Position numbers and translations under genes: made by a program. The notes under the pieces are model-generated. The model had not been told where the DNA came from, did no database searches, and was given only the letters and a program-made list of their open reading frames with translations. 64,000 bases of DNA from an uncultured Verrucomicrobia subdivision 3 bacterium (GTDB lineage: Bacteria; Verrucomicrobiota; Verrucomicrobiia; Limisphaerales; UBA11358): contig CAINLR010000116.1 of NCBI GenBank assembly GCA_903850425.1, positions 1 to 64,000 on the forward strand, in the 5' to 3' direction. Of this stretch, positions 42,459 through 51,327 are shown piece by piece; the stretch's first letter is position 1; each line of letters opens with the position of its first letter.

Positions 42459-45400
42459 ATGAGTTCAATTTACATCCGGCATAATTTTTTCAGCGCGTCC
42501 CTGCTCGTGGCCTGCGCCGTGGTTTCCGGCGCGGCAACCGCGCGCGAGCTGGCCTTCAACCGCGACATCCAGCCGATTCTGTCCGAGCATTGCTTTGCCT
42601 GCCACGGCACGGACTCGGCGGCGCGCAAAGCCAATCTCCGGCTGGATCGCTTCACGGAAGTGACGAACAAGCTCGAGGACGGCGCGGTGGCGATTGTGCC
42701 CGGCCAGCCGGAGCAGAGCGAACTCGTGCGCCGGATCTTTGCGACCGACGACGACCAGATGCCGCCGGCCAAGGTGAACAAGGTCTTGTCGCCGGACCAG
42801 AAGGTGCGGTTGAAGACATGGATTGCGGCCGGCGCAAAATATGAGCCGCACTGGTCGTTCGTTGCCCCGGTGAAAGCACCGGCGCCAGCGGTAAAAAATC
42901 AAAAGTGGATTCGCAACCCCATTGACAATTTTATCCTGGCGCGGCTGGAGCGGGAACAACTCGGGCCGAACCCGGAGGCTGACAAACGGACTTTGATTCG
43001 CCGCGTCAGTCTCGATCTAATCGGCTTGCCGCCGACGCGGGAAGAAGTTGACGCGTTCGTGAAGGACCCATCGCCGGGCGCTTACGAAAAAGTGGTGAAT
43101 CGCCTGCTCGCCTCGCCGCAATGGGGCGAACATCGCGGGCGCTATTGGCTTGATGCCGCGCGCTACGGCGACACGCACGGGATTCACTTCGACAATTTTC
43201 GCGAGATGTGGACGTATCGCGACTGGGTCATCAACGCGTTCAACGCCAACATGAGATTTGACCAGTTCACCATCGAGCAGTTGGCGGGCGACTTGTTGCC
43301 CAACGCGACGCGCGACCAGAAAGTCGCCAGCGGTTTCAACCGTTGCAACATCACGAGCAACGAGGGCGGGTTGATTGATGAAGAATATGTGGTGCTCTAC
43401 GCGCGCGATCGCACGGAGACCACGTCGCAAGTGTGGCTGGGCCTCACCACCGGCTGCGCCGTCTGCCACGACCACAAATACGATCCGATCCCGCAAAAAG
43501 ATTTTTATTCGCTCTCGGCCTTTTTCAACAACACGACGCAGTCGGCGCGGGATGGCAACATCAAGGACACGCCGCCGGTGATCGTGGTGCCACAGCCGGC
43601 CGATGAGCAGCGCTGGCGCGAGCTGCCCGGCGCAGAAACGGCCGGCGAAAATAAAATTGCGCAGCTTCGGGAAATCGCGCGCGGAGAATTTACGAACTGG
43701 CTAGCGCATCCGGATTTCACGGCCCTGCAAGCCAATGTGCCGACGGAGGCGCTGGTGTTTCACGCGCCGCTGGACGACGGCGGCACGAACGGCGCGAACA
43801 TTTTTGTCGGTGGCGCGGCACAAAGGCTGTCGCTGGCAACCAACGGGGTGTGGCAGGACGGCGCGATTGCGGCGTCGGCGTTCACGACGGGGAAATCGCC
43901 GCTGCCGCCGCTGGCGAATGTCGGTGACTTCGCGCGCGACGAAGCGTTCAGTTACGCCGCCTGGGTCAAGCTGGACGGCGATCAGAACGGCGCGGTGTTC
44001 GCGCGGATGCAGGACAAGGACAGTAATTTTCGCGGCTGGGATTTGTGGCTGGAAGGCGGCAAGCCGGCGATTCACATCCTGCATAGCTGGCCGGACAACG
44101 CCATCAAAGTGATTGGCAAAAAGGAATTGCCGAAAGACAAATGGAATCATATTTGCGTGACTTACGACGGTTCGTCGCAGGCGGGCGGCGTGAAGATTTA
44201 TGTCAACGGCGAGCTGCAAGCAGTGACGCTGGATAAGAATTCGCTCACGCAAAGCATCCGCACAGCCGCGCCGTTCAAGCTGGGCCAGCGGGACACTAGT
44301 TCGATGGTGGCAGGCGCAGGCTTGCAGGATTTGCGGATCTACGCGCGCGCGCTGAATCGCGACGACGTGGCCGGCTTAGCCGCCGGGCAGCGCCTCAAAT
44401 GGCTGGCGGTAAAACCGGGGCGCAAGACGAACGAAAATCATGAGTTGTTCGGTTTGTGGCTGAACCAAATGAATGCGCCGTATCGCGCGGCGATGGCGGC
44501 GAAGGCCAAACTGGCGCAGGAAGAAAGGGACATCAAGATGCGCGGCACGGTGGCGCACATCATGCAGGAACGCACGAATGCGCCGGAGGCTTACGTTTTG
44601 TTTCGGGGCCAGTATGATCAGCGGCGCGACCGCGTCACGCCCGCCACGCCGGCGGCTTTGCCGCCGATGCCGGCGGACGCGCCGCGCAACCGGCTCGGCT
44701 TCGCGCAGTGGTTGGTGCGCCCGGAAAACCCGCTCACGGCGCGCGTGACCGTGAACCGGTGCTGGCAGGAACTGTTCGGCCTGGGTCTGGTGAAAACAGC
44801 GGGCGACTTTGGCGTGGCCGGCGAGCCACCGTCGCATCCCGAATTGCTCGACTGGCTGGCGGTGGAGTTCCGCGAATCCGGCTGGGACGTGAAGCACCTT
44901 TACAAATGCATGGTCATGTCGGCGACGTATCGGCAGTCCGCCCGGGTGACACCGGCCAAATTGGAAAGGGATCCGCAAAATCGCCTGCTGGCGCGCGGAC
45001 CGCGATTCCGCATGGATGCCGAAATGGTGCGGGACACCGCGCTGGCGGGCAGCGGCTTGCTGGTGGAAAAAATCGGCGGGCCGAGCGTGAAGCCGTATCA
45101 GCCGCCGGGCATCTGGAACGAAGTAGGTATGCCGGAAGGCGACACGCGCAACTACAAACAAGATACCGGCGACAATCTCTATCGCCGCAGTGTTTATACC
45201 TTTTGGAAACGCCAGGCCGCGCCCGCCGCGATGGACATTTTCAACGCGCCATCGCGCGAGACGTGCACGGTGCGGCGCGACCGCACGGACACGCCGTTGC
45301 AGGCGCTTGTGACGCTGAACGATCCGCAGTTCGTCGAGGCCGCGCGGCATCTCGCCCAAGTGACGCTGGCCAACAAAACCAATAGTGCGGCGGCCCGGCT

Positions 45401-45635
45401 TGATTTCATGGCGGAGCGGTTGCTCGCGCGACCGTTGCGAGCACCGGAGAAAAGGATTGCCGAATCCGGCCTGAACGATCTGTTGGCGCATTATCGGCAG
45501 TCGCCGCGCGACACGGCGGAGTTGCTCGCGGTTGGCGACTCGAAACCCGATGCAAAGCTCGATGCGCCGACGCTCGCGGCTTACACGATGGTGGCAAACG
45601 AACTCATGAACCTGGACGAAAATTTGAATAAATAA
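42459..45635 (+). CDS. exported cytochrome-c/DUF1549/LamG/DUF1553 protein
   Basis: A 1058-residue secreted protein. After a signal peptide (residues 1-28), CFACH (45-49) is a c-type heme motif of the planctomycete cytochrome C type. DUF1549 follows (about 140-350; NPIDNFILARLER and LIGLPPTREEVDAF). A LamG-like jelly-roll lies at about 430-630 (FSYAAWVKLDGDQNGAVF). DUF1553 closes the protein (about 730-1010). Such proteins are characteristic of Planctomycetota and Verrucomicrobiota, where they are encoded with DUF1501 partners, and are proposed to act in periplasmic polysaccharide or redox chemistry. The DUF1501 gene begins 3 bp after its stop. Confidence 0.9.
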   Translation: MSSIYIRHNFFSASLLVACAVVSGAATARELAFNRDIQPILSEHCFACHGTDSAARKANLRLDRFTEVTNKLEDGAVAIVPGQPEQSELVRRIFATDDDQMPPAKVNKVLSPDQKVRLKTWIAAGAKYEPHWSFVAPVKAPAPAVKNQKWIRNPIDNFILARLEREQLGPNPEADKRTLIRRVSLDLIGLPPTREEVDAFVKDPSPGAYEKVVNRLLASPQWGEHRGRYWLDAARYGDTHGIHFDNFREMWTYRDWVINAFNANMRFDQFTIEQLAGDLLPNATRDQKVASGFNRCNITSNEGGLIDEEYVVLYARDRTETTSQVWLGLTTGCAVCHDHKYDPIPQKDFYSLSAFFNNTTQSARDGNIKDTPPVIVVPQPADEQRWRELPGAETAGENKIAQLREIARGEFTNWLAHPDFTALQANVPTEALVFHAPLDDGGTNGANIFVGGAAQRLSLATNGVWQDGAIAASAFTTGKSPLPPLANVGDFARDEAFSYAAWVKLDGDQNGAVFARMQDKDSNFRGWDLWLEGGKPAIHILHSWPDNAIKVIGKKELPKDKWNHICVTYDGSSQAGGVKIYVNGELQAVTLDKNSLTQSIRTAAPFKLGQRDTSSMVAGAGLQDLRIYARALNRDDVAGLAAGQRLKWLAVKPGRKTNENHELFGLWLNQMNAPYRAAMAAKAKLAQEERDIKMRGTVAHIMQERTNAPEAYVLFRGQYDQRRDRVTPATPAALPPMPADAPRNRLGFAQWLVRPENPLTARVTVNRCWQELFGLGLVKTAGDFGVAGEPPSHPELLDWLAVEFRESGWDVKHLYKCMVMSATYRQSARVTPAKLERDPQNRLLARGPRFRMDAEMVRDTALAGSGLLVEKIGGPSVKPYQPPGIWNEVGMPEGDTRNYKQDTGDNLYRRSVYTFWKRQAAPAAMDIFNAPSRETCTVRRDRTDTPLQALVTLNDPQFVEAARHLAQVTLANKTNSAAARLDFMAERLLARPLRAPEKRIAESGLNDLLAHYRQSPRDTAELLAVGDSKPDAKLDAPTLAAYTMVANELMNLDENLNK

Positions 45636-45638
45636 TTT

Positions 45639-47144
45639 ATGAGCTTGTTGCCAGGATCCAAACCGCATCCCGTGCTGGCGGATTATGTGCGCTACGAAAC
45701 GCGCCGCCAGTTTTTCAAGCGCGGCGCCAGTCTGCTCGGCACGGCGGCGCTGGCCTCGCTCGCGCCGCAACTGCTGTTGGCCGACGATAAGAAAGCGGCT
45801 GCGGCCGGCAACGCGAAAAGGATGATCGCCGCCATCGGCCCACATTTTCCGCCCAAGGCCAAGCGCGTGATTTATCTGCACATGGTCGGCGGGCCATCGC
45901 AATTGGATTTGTTCGATTACAAGCCCAAGCTCGGCGAGTGGTTCGACAAGGATTTGCCGGATTCCATCCGCATGGGCCAGCGCATCACGACGATGACGAG
46001 CGGCCAGAAACGTTTTCCCGTCGCGCCGTCGAAATACAAGTTCGCCCAGCATGGCAAAGGCGGCATGTGGCTCAGTGAACTGCTGCCGTGGACGGCCAAG
46101 ATGGCGGATGATTTGTGCTTCATTCGGTCCATGAACACGGACGCGATCAATCACGAGCCGGCGATCACCTTTATGCAGACCGGCAACCAGATCAACGGTC
46201 GCCCGTGCCTTGGCGCGTGGGTTAGTTACGGCCTTGGCTCGCTGAATGAGAATCTGCCGACGTTCGTGGTGCTCATCGCGAAATCCAGCAACACCGAGCA
46301 ATTGCAGGCGATCGGCTCGCGGCTGTGGTCCGCCGGTTATCTGCCGGGCGAGCACGCCGGCGTGTCGTTCCGCACGGCGGGCGATCCGATTTTGTTTATT
46401 AACAATCCCGCTGGCGTGGACGACCAGGTTCGGCGCAAAACGCTCGATGGGCTGAAGGCGCTGAACGAAATCAATTTCCACACCGTTGGCGATCCCGAAA
46501 CCCACACGCGCATCAAGCAATACGAACTGGCGTTTCGGATGCAGGCGAGCGTGCCGGAACTGGCCGACGTCACGCATGAATCTGCCGCGACTTATGCGCT
46601 CTACGGTGACGCCGCGAAAAAGCCCGGCACGTTTGCGAACACAGCGCTGCTGGCGCGGCGGCTGGTGGAACGCGGCGTGCGGTTCGTGCAAATTTACCAT
46701 AACAACTGGGACACGCATTCGAACGTGAGCGGGCGGCTGCCCGACCAGTGCAAGGACGTGGATCAGGCCTGCTATGGTTTGATCCAGGATTTGAAACAGC
46801 GCGGGATGCTCGACGATACGCTCGTGGTCTGGGGCGGTGAATTCGGCCGCACGATTTATTCGCAGGGCGAGCTTACAAAAAACAATTACGGGCGCGATCA
46901 TCATCCGCGCTGCTACACGATGTGGATGGCGGGCGGCGGCGCCAAGCCCGGTCTGGTTCATGGCGAGACGGATGATTTTTCCTACAACATCGTCAAAGAC
47001 CCCGTCCACGTTCACGATTTTCACGCCACGGCGCTGAAGCTGCTCGGCTTCGACCATCTGCGCTTCACTTATCGCTACCAAGGACTCGACCAGCGGCTCA
47101 CCGGCGTGGTGCCAGCGAGCGTGGTGGACCAGTTGATTGCTTGA
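45639..47144 (+). CDS. DUF1501 protein
   Basis: A 501-residue protein, usually the partner of the preceding DUF1549/DUF1553 type. Residues 23-56 hold a Tat-like signal (RRQFFKRGASLLG, then a hydrophobic core ending LLLADD). The alkaline-phosphatase-like/sulfatase-type fold is suggested by the conserved GGPSQLDLFDYKP and VWGGEFGRT motifs. It would be exported folded. The next gene, also a Tat substrate, starts 16 bp after its stop. Confidence 0.9.
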   Translation: MSLLPGSKPHPVLADYVRYETRRQFFKRGASLLGTAALASLAPQLLLADDKKAAAAGNAKRMIAAIGPHFPPKAKRVIYLHMVGGPSQLDLFDYKPKLGEWFDKDLPDSIRMGQRITTMTSGQKRFPVAPSKYKFAQHGKGGMWLSELLPWTAKMADDLCFIRSMNTDAINHEPAITFMQTGNQINGRPCLGAWVSYGLGSLNENLPTFVVLIAKSSNTEQLQAIGSRLWSAGYLPGEHAGVSFRTAGDPILFINNPAGVDDQVRRKTLDGLKALNEINFHTVGDPETHTRIKQYELAFRMQASVPELADVTHESAATYALYGDAAKKPGTFANTALLARRLVERGVRFVQIYHNNWDTHSNVSGRLPDQCKDVDQACYGLIQDLKQRGMLDDTLVVWGGEFGRTIYSQGELTKNNYGRDHHPRCYTMWMAGGGAKPGLVHGETDDFSYNIVKDPVHVHDFHATALKLLGFDHLRFTYRYQGLDQRLTGVVPASVVDQLIA

Positions 47145-47160
47145 ACCAAAAATTGAACCT

Positions 47161-48201
47161 ATGCACTCCCAACCTTTGACCCGTCGTAATTTTTTGAAAC
47201 AGGCCGGTGCCGTGGCCGCCATCGGCGCGGTCGCGCCTTACATTTGGGCCGACGACAAGACCGGAGCTCGCCTGCCAGTTGTTGGCGCGGGCGAGCATCA
47301 ATACGAAGTCATTCACGACTGGGGCGAGCTGCCCGCCGGCCATGTTTACGGCAACACCCACGGCGTCGCGGTGGACGCGCAGGGCCACATTCACATCAAG
47401 CATACCGTCGGCAAAGGCGCGACGATTGACGATGCCGTCGTGGTGTTTGATGCGGACGGAAAATTTATTCGCTCGTGGGGCAAGGAATACAAAGGCGGCG
47501 CGCACGGCCTGCATCTGAGTCGCGAGGGCAACGAGGAGTATTTTTATCTGTGTGATCCCAAGCGGCATCTCTTCGCGAAGACCACGCTCGACGGAAAGGA
47601 ATTGTGGCGCAAATGGGCGCCGGAACAATGCAACGGCTACACCATGCCGGGCGAATTCAATCCGACGAACATCGCCATCGCGCCGAACGGGGATTTTTAT
47701 GTCGCGGACGGCTACGGCAAAAGCTTCATCCATCAATACGATCGCGCCGCGAAATATCTCCGCAGCTTTGGCGGCAAGGGCAAGGCAGCGGGCCAGACGG
47801 ATTGTCCGCACGGCTTGATGGTAGATACGCGCGGCGCGCAACCGGTGCTCGTCGTGGCCGACCGCAGCAATCGCCGGCTCCAAAACTTCACGCTCGATGG
47901 GCAGCACCTCAACTTTGTCACCGATGAACTCCGCTCCCCCTGCCACTTTCACACGCACGGTGATTTGATGGTGATTCCCGATCTTGATTCGCGCGTCACG
48001 CTCTTCGACAAAGACAACAAACTCGTGGCACACCTCGGCGACGGCGGCTCGTATCAAGGCATCCGGGACCAAACTCGCGACCATTTCACGCCGGGCAAAT
48101 TCGTCGCACCGCACAGCGCCTATTTTGATCGCGATGGAAACATCTTCGTCGTCGAGTGGGTCGAGGTCGGCCGCGTGACCAAGTTGCGGAAAATCTCCTG
48201 A
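47161..48201 (+). CDS. Tat-exported beta-propeller protein (NHL/6-bladed type)
   Basis: A 346-residue protein with an N-terminal Tat signal (RRNFLKQAGAVAAIG). The remainder has NHL-like beta-propeller repeats (FYVADGYGKSFIHQYD, VLVVADRSNRRLQNFTLDG, DLDSRVTLFDKDNK), as in peptidyl-alpha-hydroxyglycine amidating lyase-like proteins; the specific substrate cannot be told. The ATG at 47161 is preferred over an upstream TTG that would place eight residues before the Tat motif. It ends the three-gene exported unit started by the cytochrome-containing protein. Confidence 0.8.
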   Translation: MHSQPLTRRNFLKQAGAVAAIGAVAPYIWADDKTGARLPVVGAGEHQYEVIHDWGELPAGHVYGNTHGVAVDAQGHIHIKHTVGKGATIDDAVVVFDADGKFIRSWGKEYKGGAHGLHLSREGNEEYFYLCDPKRHLFAKTTLDGKELWRKWAPEQCNGYTMPGEFNPTNIAIAPNGDFYVADGYGKSFIHQYDRAAKYLRSFGGKGKAAGQTDCPHGLMVDTRGAQPVLVVADRSNRRLQNFTLDGQHLNFVTDELRSPCHFHTHGDLMVIPDLDSRVTLFDKDNKLVAHLGDGGSYQGIRDQTRDHFTPGKFVAPHSAYFDRDGNIFVVEWVEVGRVTKLRKIS

Positions 48202-48269
48202 CGCCGGCTCGCCCAAATTACTCGATTGTGCACGTCCCATCACAACCCGGATCCCCAACCTCACATCGC

Positions 48270-48707
48270 ATGAAACACATCCTCTCCATCATTCTCATGG
48301 TTGCCGCTTCCCTGACGGCATTCGCCGCCGGCTCGCCCGAGGGGGACGCCAAAGCCATTCAGGGAAATTGGAAACCCGCCACCGCCGAGTTGGCGGGCAA
48401 GCCCATGCCGGACGCGGTCCTGCAGACCATCAGCCTTAAATTGGACCACGGTAAATACGAGGTGTTCGTCGGCGACAAACCGGACCGGGGCACTTACACG
48501 CTCGATGCCGCCACCAACCCCAGGAGCATCACGATCACCGGCACGGACGGGCCGAACCTCGGCAAGACGTTCCCCGCGATTTACGAGCTGACCGGCGACA
48601 CGCTGCGCATCTGCTACGATCTTTCCGGCGCGAAACGGCCCACGGAGTTCAAGAGCGCCGCGGGCACGAAGCTCTATCTCGTGACTTACCAGCGGAAGCC
48701 GGAATAA
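48270..48707 (+). CDS. exported TIGR03067-family protein
   Basis: A 145-residue protein with a signal peptide (residues 1-19). The body (AIQGNWKPATAELAGKPMPD, DKPDRGTYTLDA and TLRICYDLSGAKRPTEF) matches the TIGR03067 family, which is found mostly in Planctomycetota and Verrucomicrobiota and is predicted to be a lipocalin-like beta barrel. Its molecular role is not known to me. An upstream in-frame start would add 38 residues without a signal sequence; the ATG at 48270 is clearly better. A long inverted repeat lies just after the stop. Confidence 0.85.
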   Translation: MKHILSIILMVAASLTAFAAGSPEGDAKAIQGNWKPATAELAGKPMPDAVLQTISLKLDHGKYEVFVGDKPDRGTYTLDAATNPRSITITGTDGPNLGKTFPAIYELTGDTLRICYDLSGAKRPTEFKSAAGTKLYLVTYQRKPE

Positions 48708-48725
48708 GCGTTTGCGCCACGAACC

Positions 48726-48797
48726 GGAACGCCGATCGCCTGATCGGCCCGATGTTTTTCAGCGCGAGCAGCCGACCGACCAGAAAATCGGCGTTCC
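48726..48797. other. competing hairpins between the TIGR03067 and MoxR genes
   Basis: GGAACGCCGAT (48726-48736) pairs with ATCGGCGTTCC (48787-48797), 11 bp. A second stem, GCCGATC (48731-48737) with GATCGGC (48742-48748) around four bases, uses part of the same sequence, so the two folds exclude each other. It lies 45 bp before the MoxR start. It may be a terminator of the upstream gene or an attenuator-like leader. Confidence 0.4.
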
Positions 48798-48841
48798 GCT
48801 CCCACCTTCGCCGCTTGCGTTTCGCCGGGAGAAACCCGAGC

Positions 48842-50002
48842 ATGGCCGCGCAAGCAACCTCTACCCGATTGTCGAACATGACAAAAATTACCTGCGTCTA
48901 TTGTGGCAAACCCTTCATGGCCGACCGCACCAACGGCGACCCCGTCTGCCCGAACTGCGGATCAAAATACATGGCACCATTGCGCGACACGGCGGCGGGG
49001 CCAACACCACAATTCAAGATTCCAACACCGCGCGAAGCCAGCCTCTCACCGATCGCGGCCACGGCGGGCCGGCTGATTGACAACATCGAGAAAGTCATCG
49101 TCGGCAAGCACGACGAAATCCTGCTCACGGTAATGGCGTATTTCGCCGAGGGCCATGTGCTGTTGGAAGATGTGCCGGGCGTGGCCAAGACGATGCTCGC
49201 GCGGGCGCTCGCGCGCAGCATCGGTTGCGATTTCAAACGCATTCAATGCACGCCGGATTTGCTGCCGAACGACATCACGGGCAGTTCCATTTTCAATCCC
49301 AAGACCACCGAGTTCGAGTTTCGCCCCGGCCCGCTCTTTGCGCAGATCGTGCTGGCGGATGAAATCAACCGCGCCACGCCGCGCGCCCAGGCGGCGCTGC
49401 TGGAAGCGATGGCGGAACGCAAAGTTACCGCCGACGGCAACAACTACGAACTGACCCCGCCGTTCCTGCTCATCGCGACGCAGAACCCGATTGACCACGA
49501 AGGCACGTTCCCGCTGCCGGAGGCGCAACTGGATCGCTTCCTTGTCCGCTTGAGTCTGGGCTATCCGCAATTTGAGCACGAAGTTGCCATGCTGCAGCGG
49601 CTCAAGTCAGAACATCCGATCTCAACTCTGGAGACGGTCGCCAGCGCTGAGGAGATCATGACCTGTCAGGCAGCCGTGCGGGAAGTGTTCGTGGACGAAA
49701 AAATCCTTCGTTACATCGTGCAGCTCATCAAGGCCACGCGGGAGCATTACGACATCAATCTGGGCGGCAGCCCGCGAGCATCCATGGCGCTGCTCCGCTG
49801 CGCACAGTCATTCGCGGCCATTCAAGGTTTTGATTTCGTGATGCCGGACGATGTCAAAAGCATCGTCAATTATGTGCTCGGTCATCGGTTGATTCTCCGC
49901 CCGGAAAGCCGGCTGCGGAAAAAAACTGTGCGCGGCGTGCTGGATGAAATCATGAACACCGTGCCCGTGCCGCCAATGCCGCCCACCGGCTTCGCCAAAT
50001 GA
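48842..50002 (+). CDS. MoxR-family AAA+ ATPase with an N-terminal zinc ribbon
   Basis: A 386-residue ATPase. The AAA core has EDVPGVAKT as its Walker A, VLADEINRATP as Walker B, IATQNPIDHEGTFPLPEAQLDRF as the MoxR signature, and SPRASMALLR near the end. It has an extra N-terminus of about 55 residues with Cys18/Cys21 and Cys36/Cys39 (CVYC and CPNC), a zinc ribbon not usual in MoxR. I chose the ATG at 48842 because of a GGGAGA ribosome binding site; an ATG at 48878 also precedes the ribbon. It is followed by DUF58 (4-bp overlap) and DUF4129, the common MoxR module that assembles protein complexes at the envelope. Confidence 0.85.
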   Translation: MAAQATSTRLSNMTKITCVYCGKPFMADRTNGDPVCPNCGSKYMAPLRDTAAGPTPQFKIPTPREASLSPIAATAGRLIDNIEKVIVGKHDEILLTVMAYFAEGHVLLEDVPGVAKTMLARALARSIGCDFKRIQCTPDLLPNDITGSSIFNPKTTEFEFRPGPLFAQIVLADEINRATPRAQAALLEAMAERKVTADGNNYELTPPFLLIATQNPIDHEGTFPLPEAQLDRFLVRLSLGYPQFEHEVAMLQRLKSEHPISTLETVASAEEIMTCQAAVREVFVDEKILRYIVQLIKATREHYDINLGGSPRASMALLRCAQSFAAIQGFDFVMPDDVKSIVNYVLGHRLILRPESRLRKKTVRGVLDEIMNTVPVPPMPPTGFAK

Positions 50003-51324
50003 AATGGATCTTCGGCACGCTCGCGCTGCTGATTCTCGGGCTGGTGTTCAAGCTCAGCCTGCTGGTCTATGCGATGTATGTGCTGCTGGGGATCTTGTTG
50101 CTGAGCCGATTTTTCACGCGGTCCTGGACGGAGAAGATTGTCGTGAGCCGCCACTGCGCTCACGAAATTTTCGAAATCGGCGAGCGCGCCGAAGTCACGG
50201 TTGAAGTTGAAAACAAAGGCTCGCTGACGATTCCGTGGCTGATCATCGAAGACTCGCTGCCGCATGGCGCGCTGATGTTGATGCCGCGTCGCCTCAGTGT
50301 GGAAGGCAGCCGATTGGAACTCGTGCGCCTGGCTCCGGGCCAAATGGAGGAGCTTAACTATGAAGTCACTTTTCTCATGCGCGGCTATTACCAAATCGGT
50401 CCGCTGCTGCTGGAAACCGGTGATGTGTTCGGTTTGCACCGGCGCTTTCGTGTGGCGAGCGAACCCCACTTTGCGCTGGTGTTGCCCAAGGTTCTGCCGC
50501 TGGAAGGCTACAGTCTAGCGTCGCGCCGGCCGCTGGGCGAAATCCGCGTGGTGCATCGGCTCTTCGAAGATCCTACGCGGCTCGCTGGCGTGCGGCCGTA
50601 TCAACAAGGCGATCCGCTCAACCGCATTCATTGGCGGGCCACGGCGCGCACCGGCGAACTGCACAGCCGCATTTACGAAACGTCGCGCGTGGCGGGCGCG
50701 ACGTTTCTGCTGGATTTTCACACGCACAGTTTTCAAGGCCCCGGCGGTTACACCTCGGCGGAACTCGCCATTACCACCGTGGCTTCGCTCGCCAACGCGG
50801 TTTATCTCATGGGCCAGCAAATCGGCTTTGTCAGCAACGGACGCGATGCCGCTGACCGGATTCGCGAGGAAGGCTGGCGCGCTGAGTTCACGACGCGCGC
50901 CGACGCCCACCATCGCGCGGCGGATCCGCTGGCCAACGACCGGCTGCGCCCCGTGCGCGTCGAAACGCGCAAGAGCAACGAGAAGCTTGGGCAAATCCTC
51001 GAAACGCTCGCGCGGCTGGAACACACCGATGGACTGGAATTTTCCGAAATGCTGGCGGCGGCCGTTTCGCAAATTCCCCGCGATGCCACCGTTGTGCCGG
51101 TGTTACGACAGGTCACGCCCGCCACGGCCACGGCGCTCGGCGCACTGGTCCGTCGCGGATTTCTCGTGACGGTGGTCGTCGTGGCCTTTGAACGCGAACC
51201 GATTCCTGACTGGGCGCAACCGCCGGAATGGGCCGGACTATTACTGGCGCAAGGCATAGATTTCCGCCTCGTGAACTCCGAGGAATCCGTGATGAATCTT
51301 TGCACGGAAGCGATTGTGAGGTGA
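49999..51324 (+). CDS. DUF58 protein
   Basis: A 441-residue protein. Two membrane segments lie at about residues 1-35. The DUF58 signature RPYQQGDPLNRIHWRATARTG is at about 194-214, in the segment that often folds as a vWA-like domain in this family. It overlaps MoxR by 4 bp (ATGA) and is followed by the DUF4129 gene 3 bp later, a standard operon. It is thought to be the membrane partner that MoxR acts on. Confidence 0.9.
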   Translation: MKWIFGTLALLILGLVFKLSLLVYAMYVLLGILLLSRFFTRSWTEKIVVSRHCAHEIFEIGERAEVTVEVENKGSLTIPWLIIEDSLPHGALMLMPRRLSVEGSRLELVRLAPGQMEELNYEVTFLMRGYYQIGPLLLETGDVFGLHRRFRVASEPHFALVLPKVLPLEGYSLASRRPLGEIRVVHRLFEDPTRLAGVRPYQQGDPLNRIHWRATARTGELHSRIYETSRVAGATFLLDFHTHSFQGPGGYTSAELAITTVASLANAVYLMGQQIGFVSNGRDAADRIREEGWRAEFTTRADAHHRAADPLANDRLRPVRVETRKSNEKLGQILETLARLEHTDGLEFSEMLAAAVSQIPRDATVVPVLRQVTPATATALGALVRRGFLVTVVVVAFEREPIPDWAQPPEWAGLLLAQGIDFRLVNSEESVMNLCTEAIVR

Positions 51325-51327
51325 CGG

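Noticed and set aside
44376-47222. A 948-residue open frame on the minus strand
   Set aside because: It is antisense to the DUF1549/DUF1553 and DUF1501 genes, whose domains are clear. It has no recognised motif.
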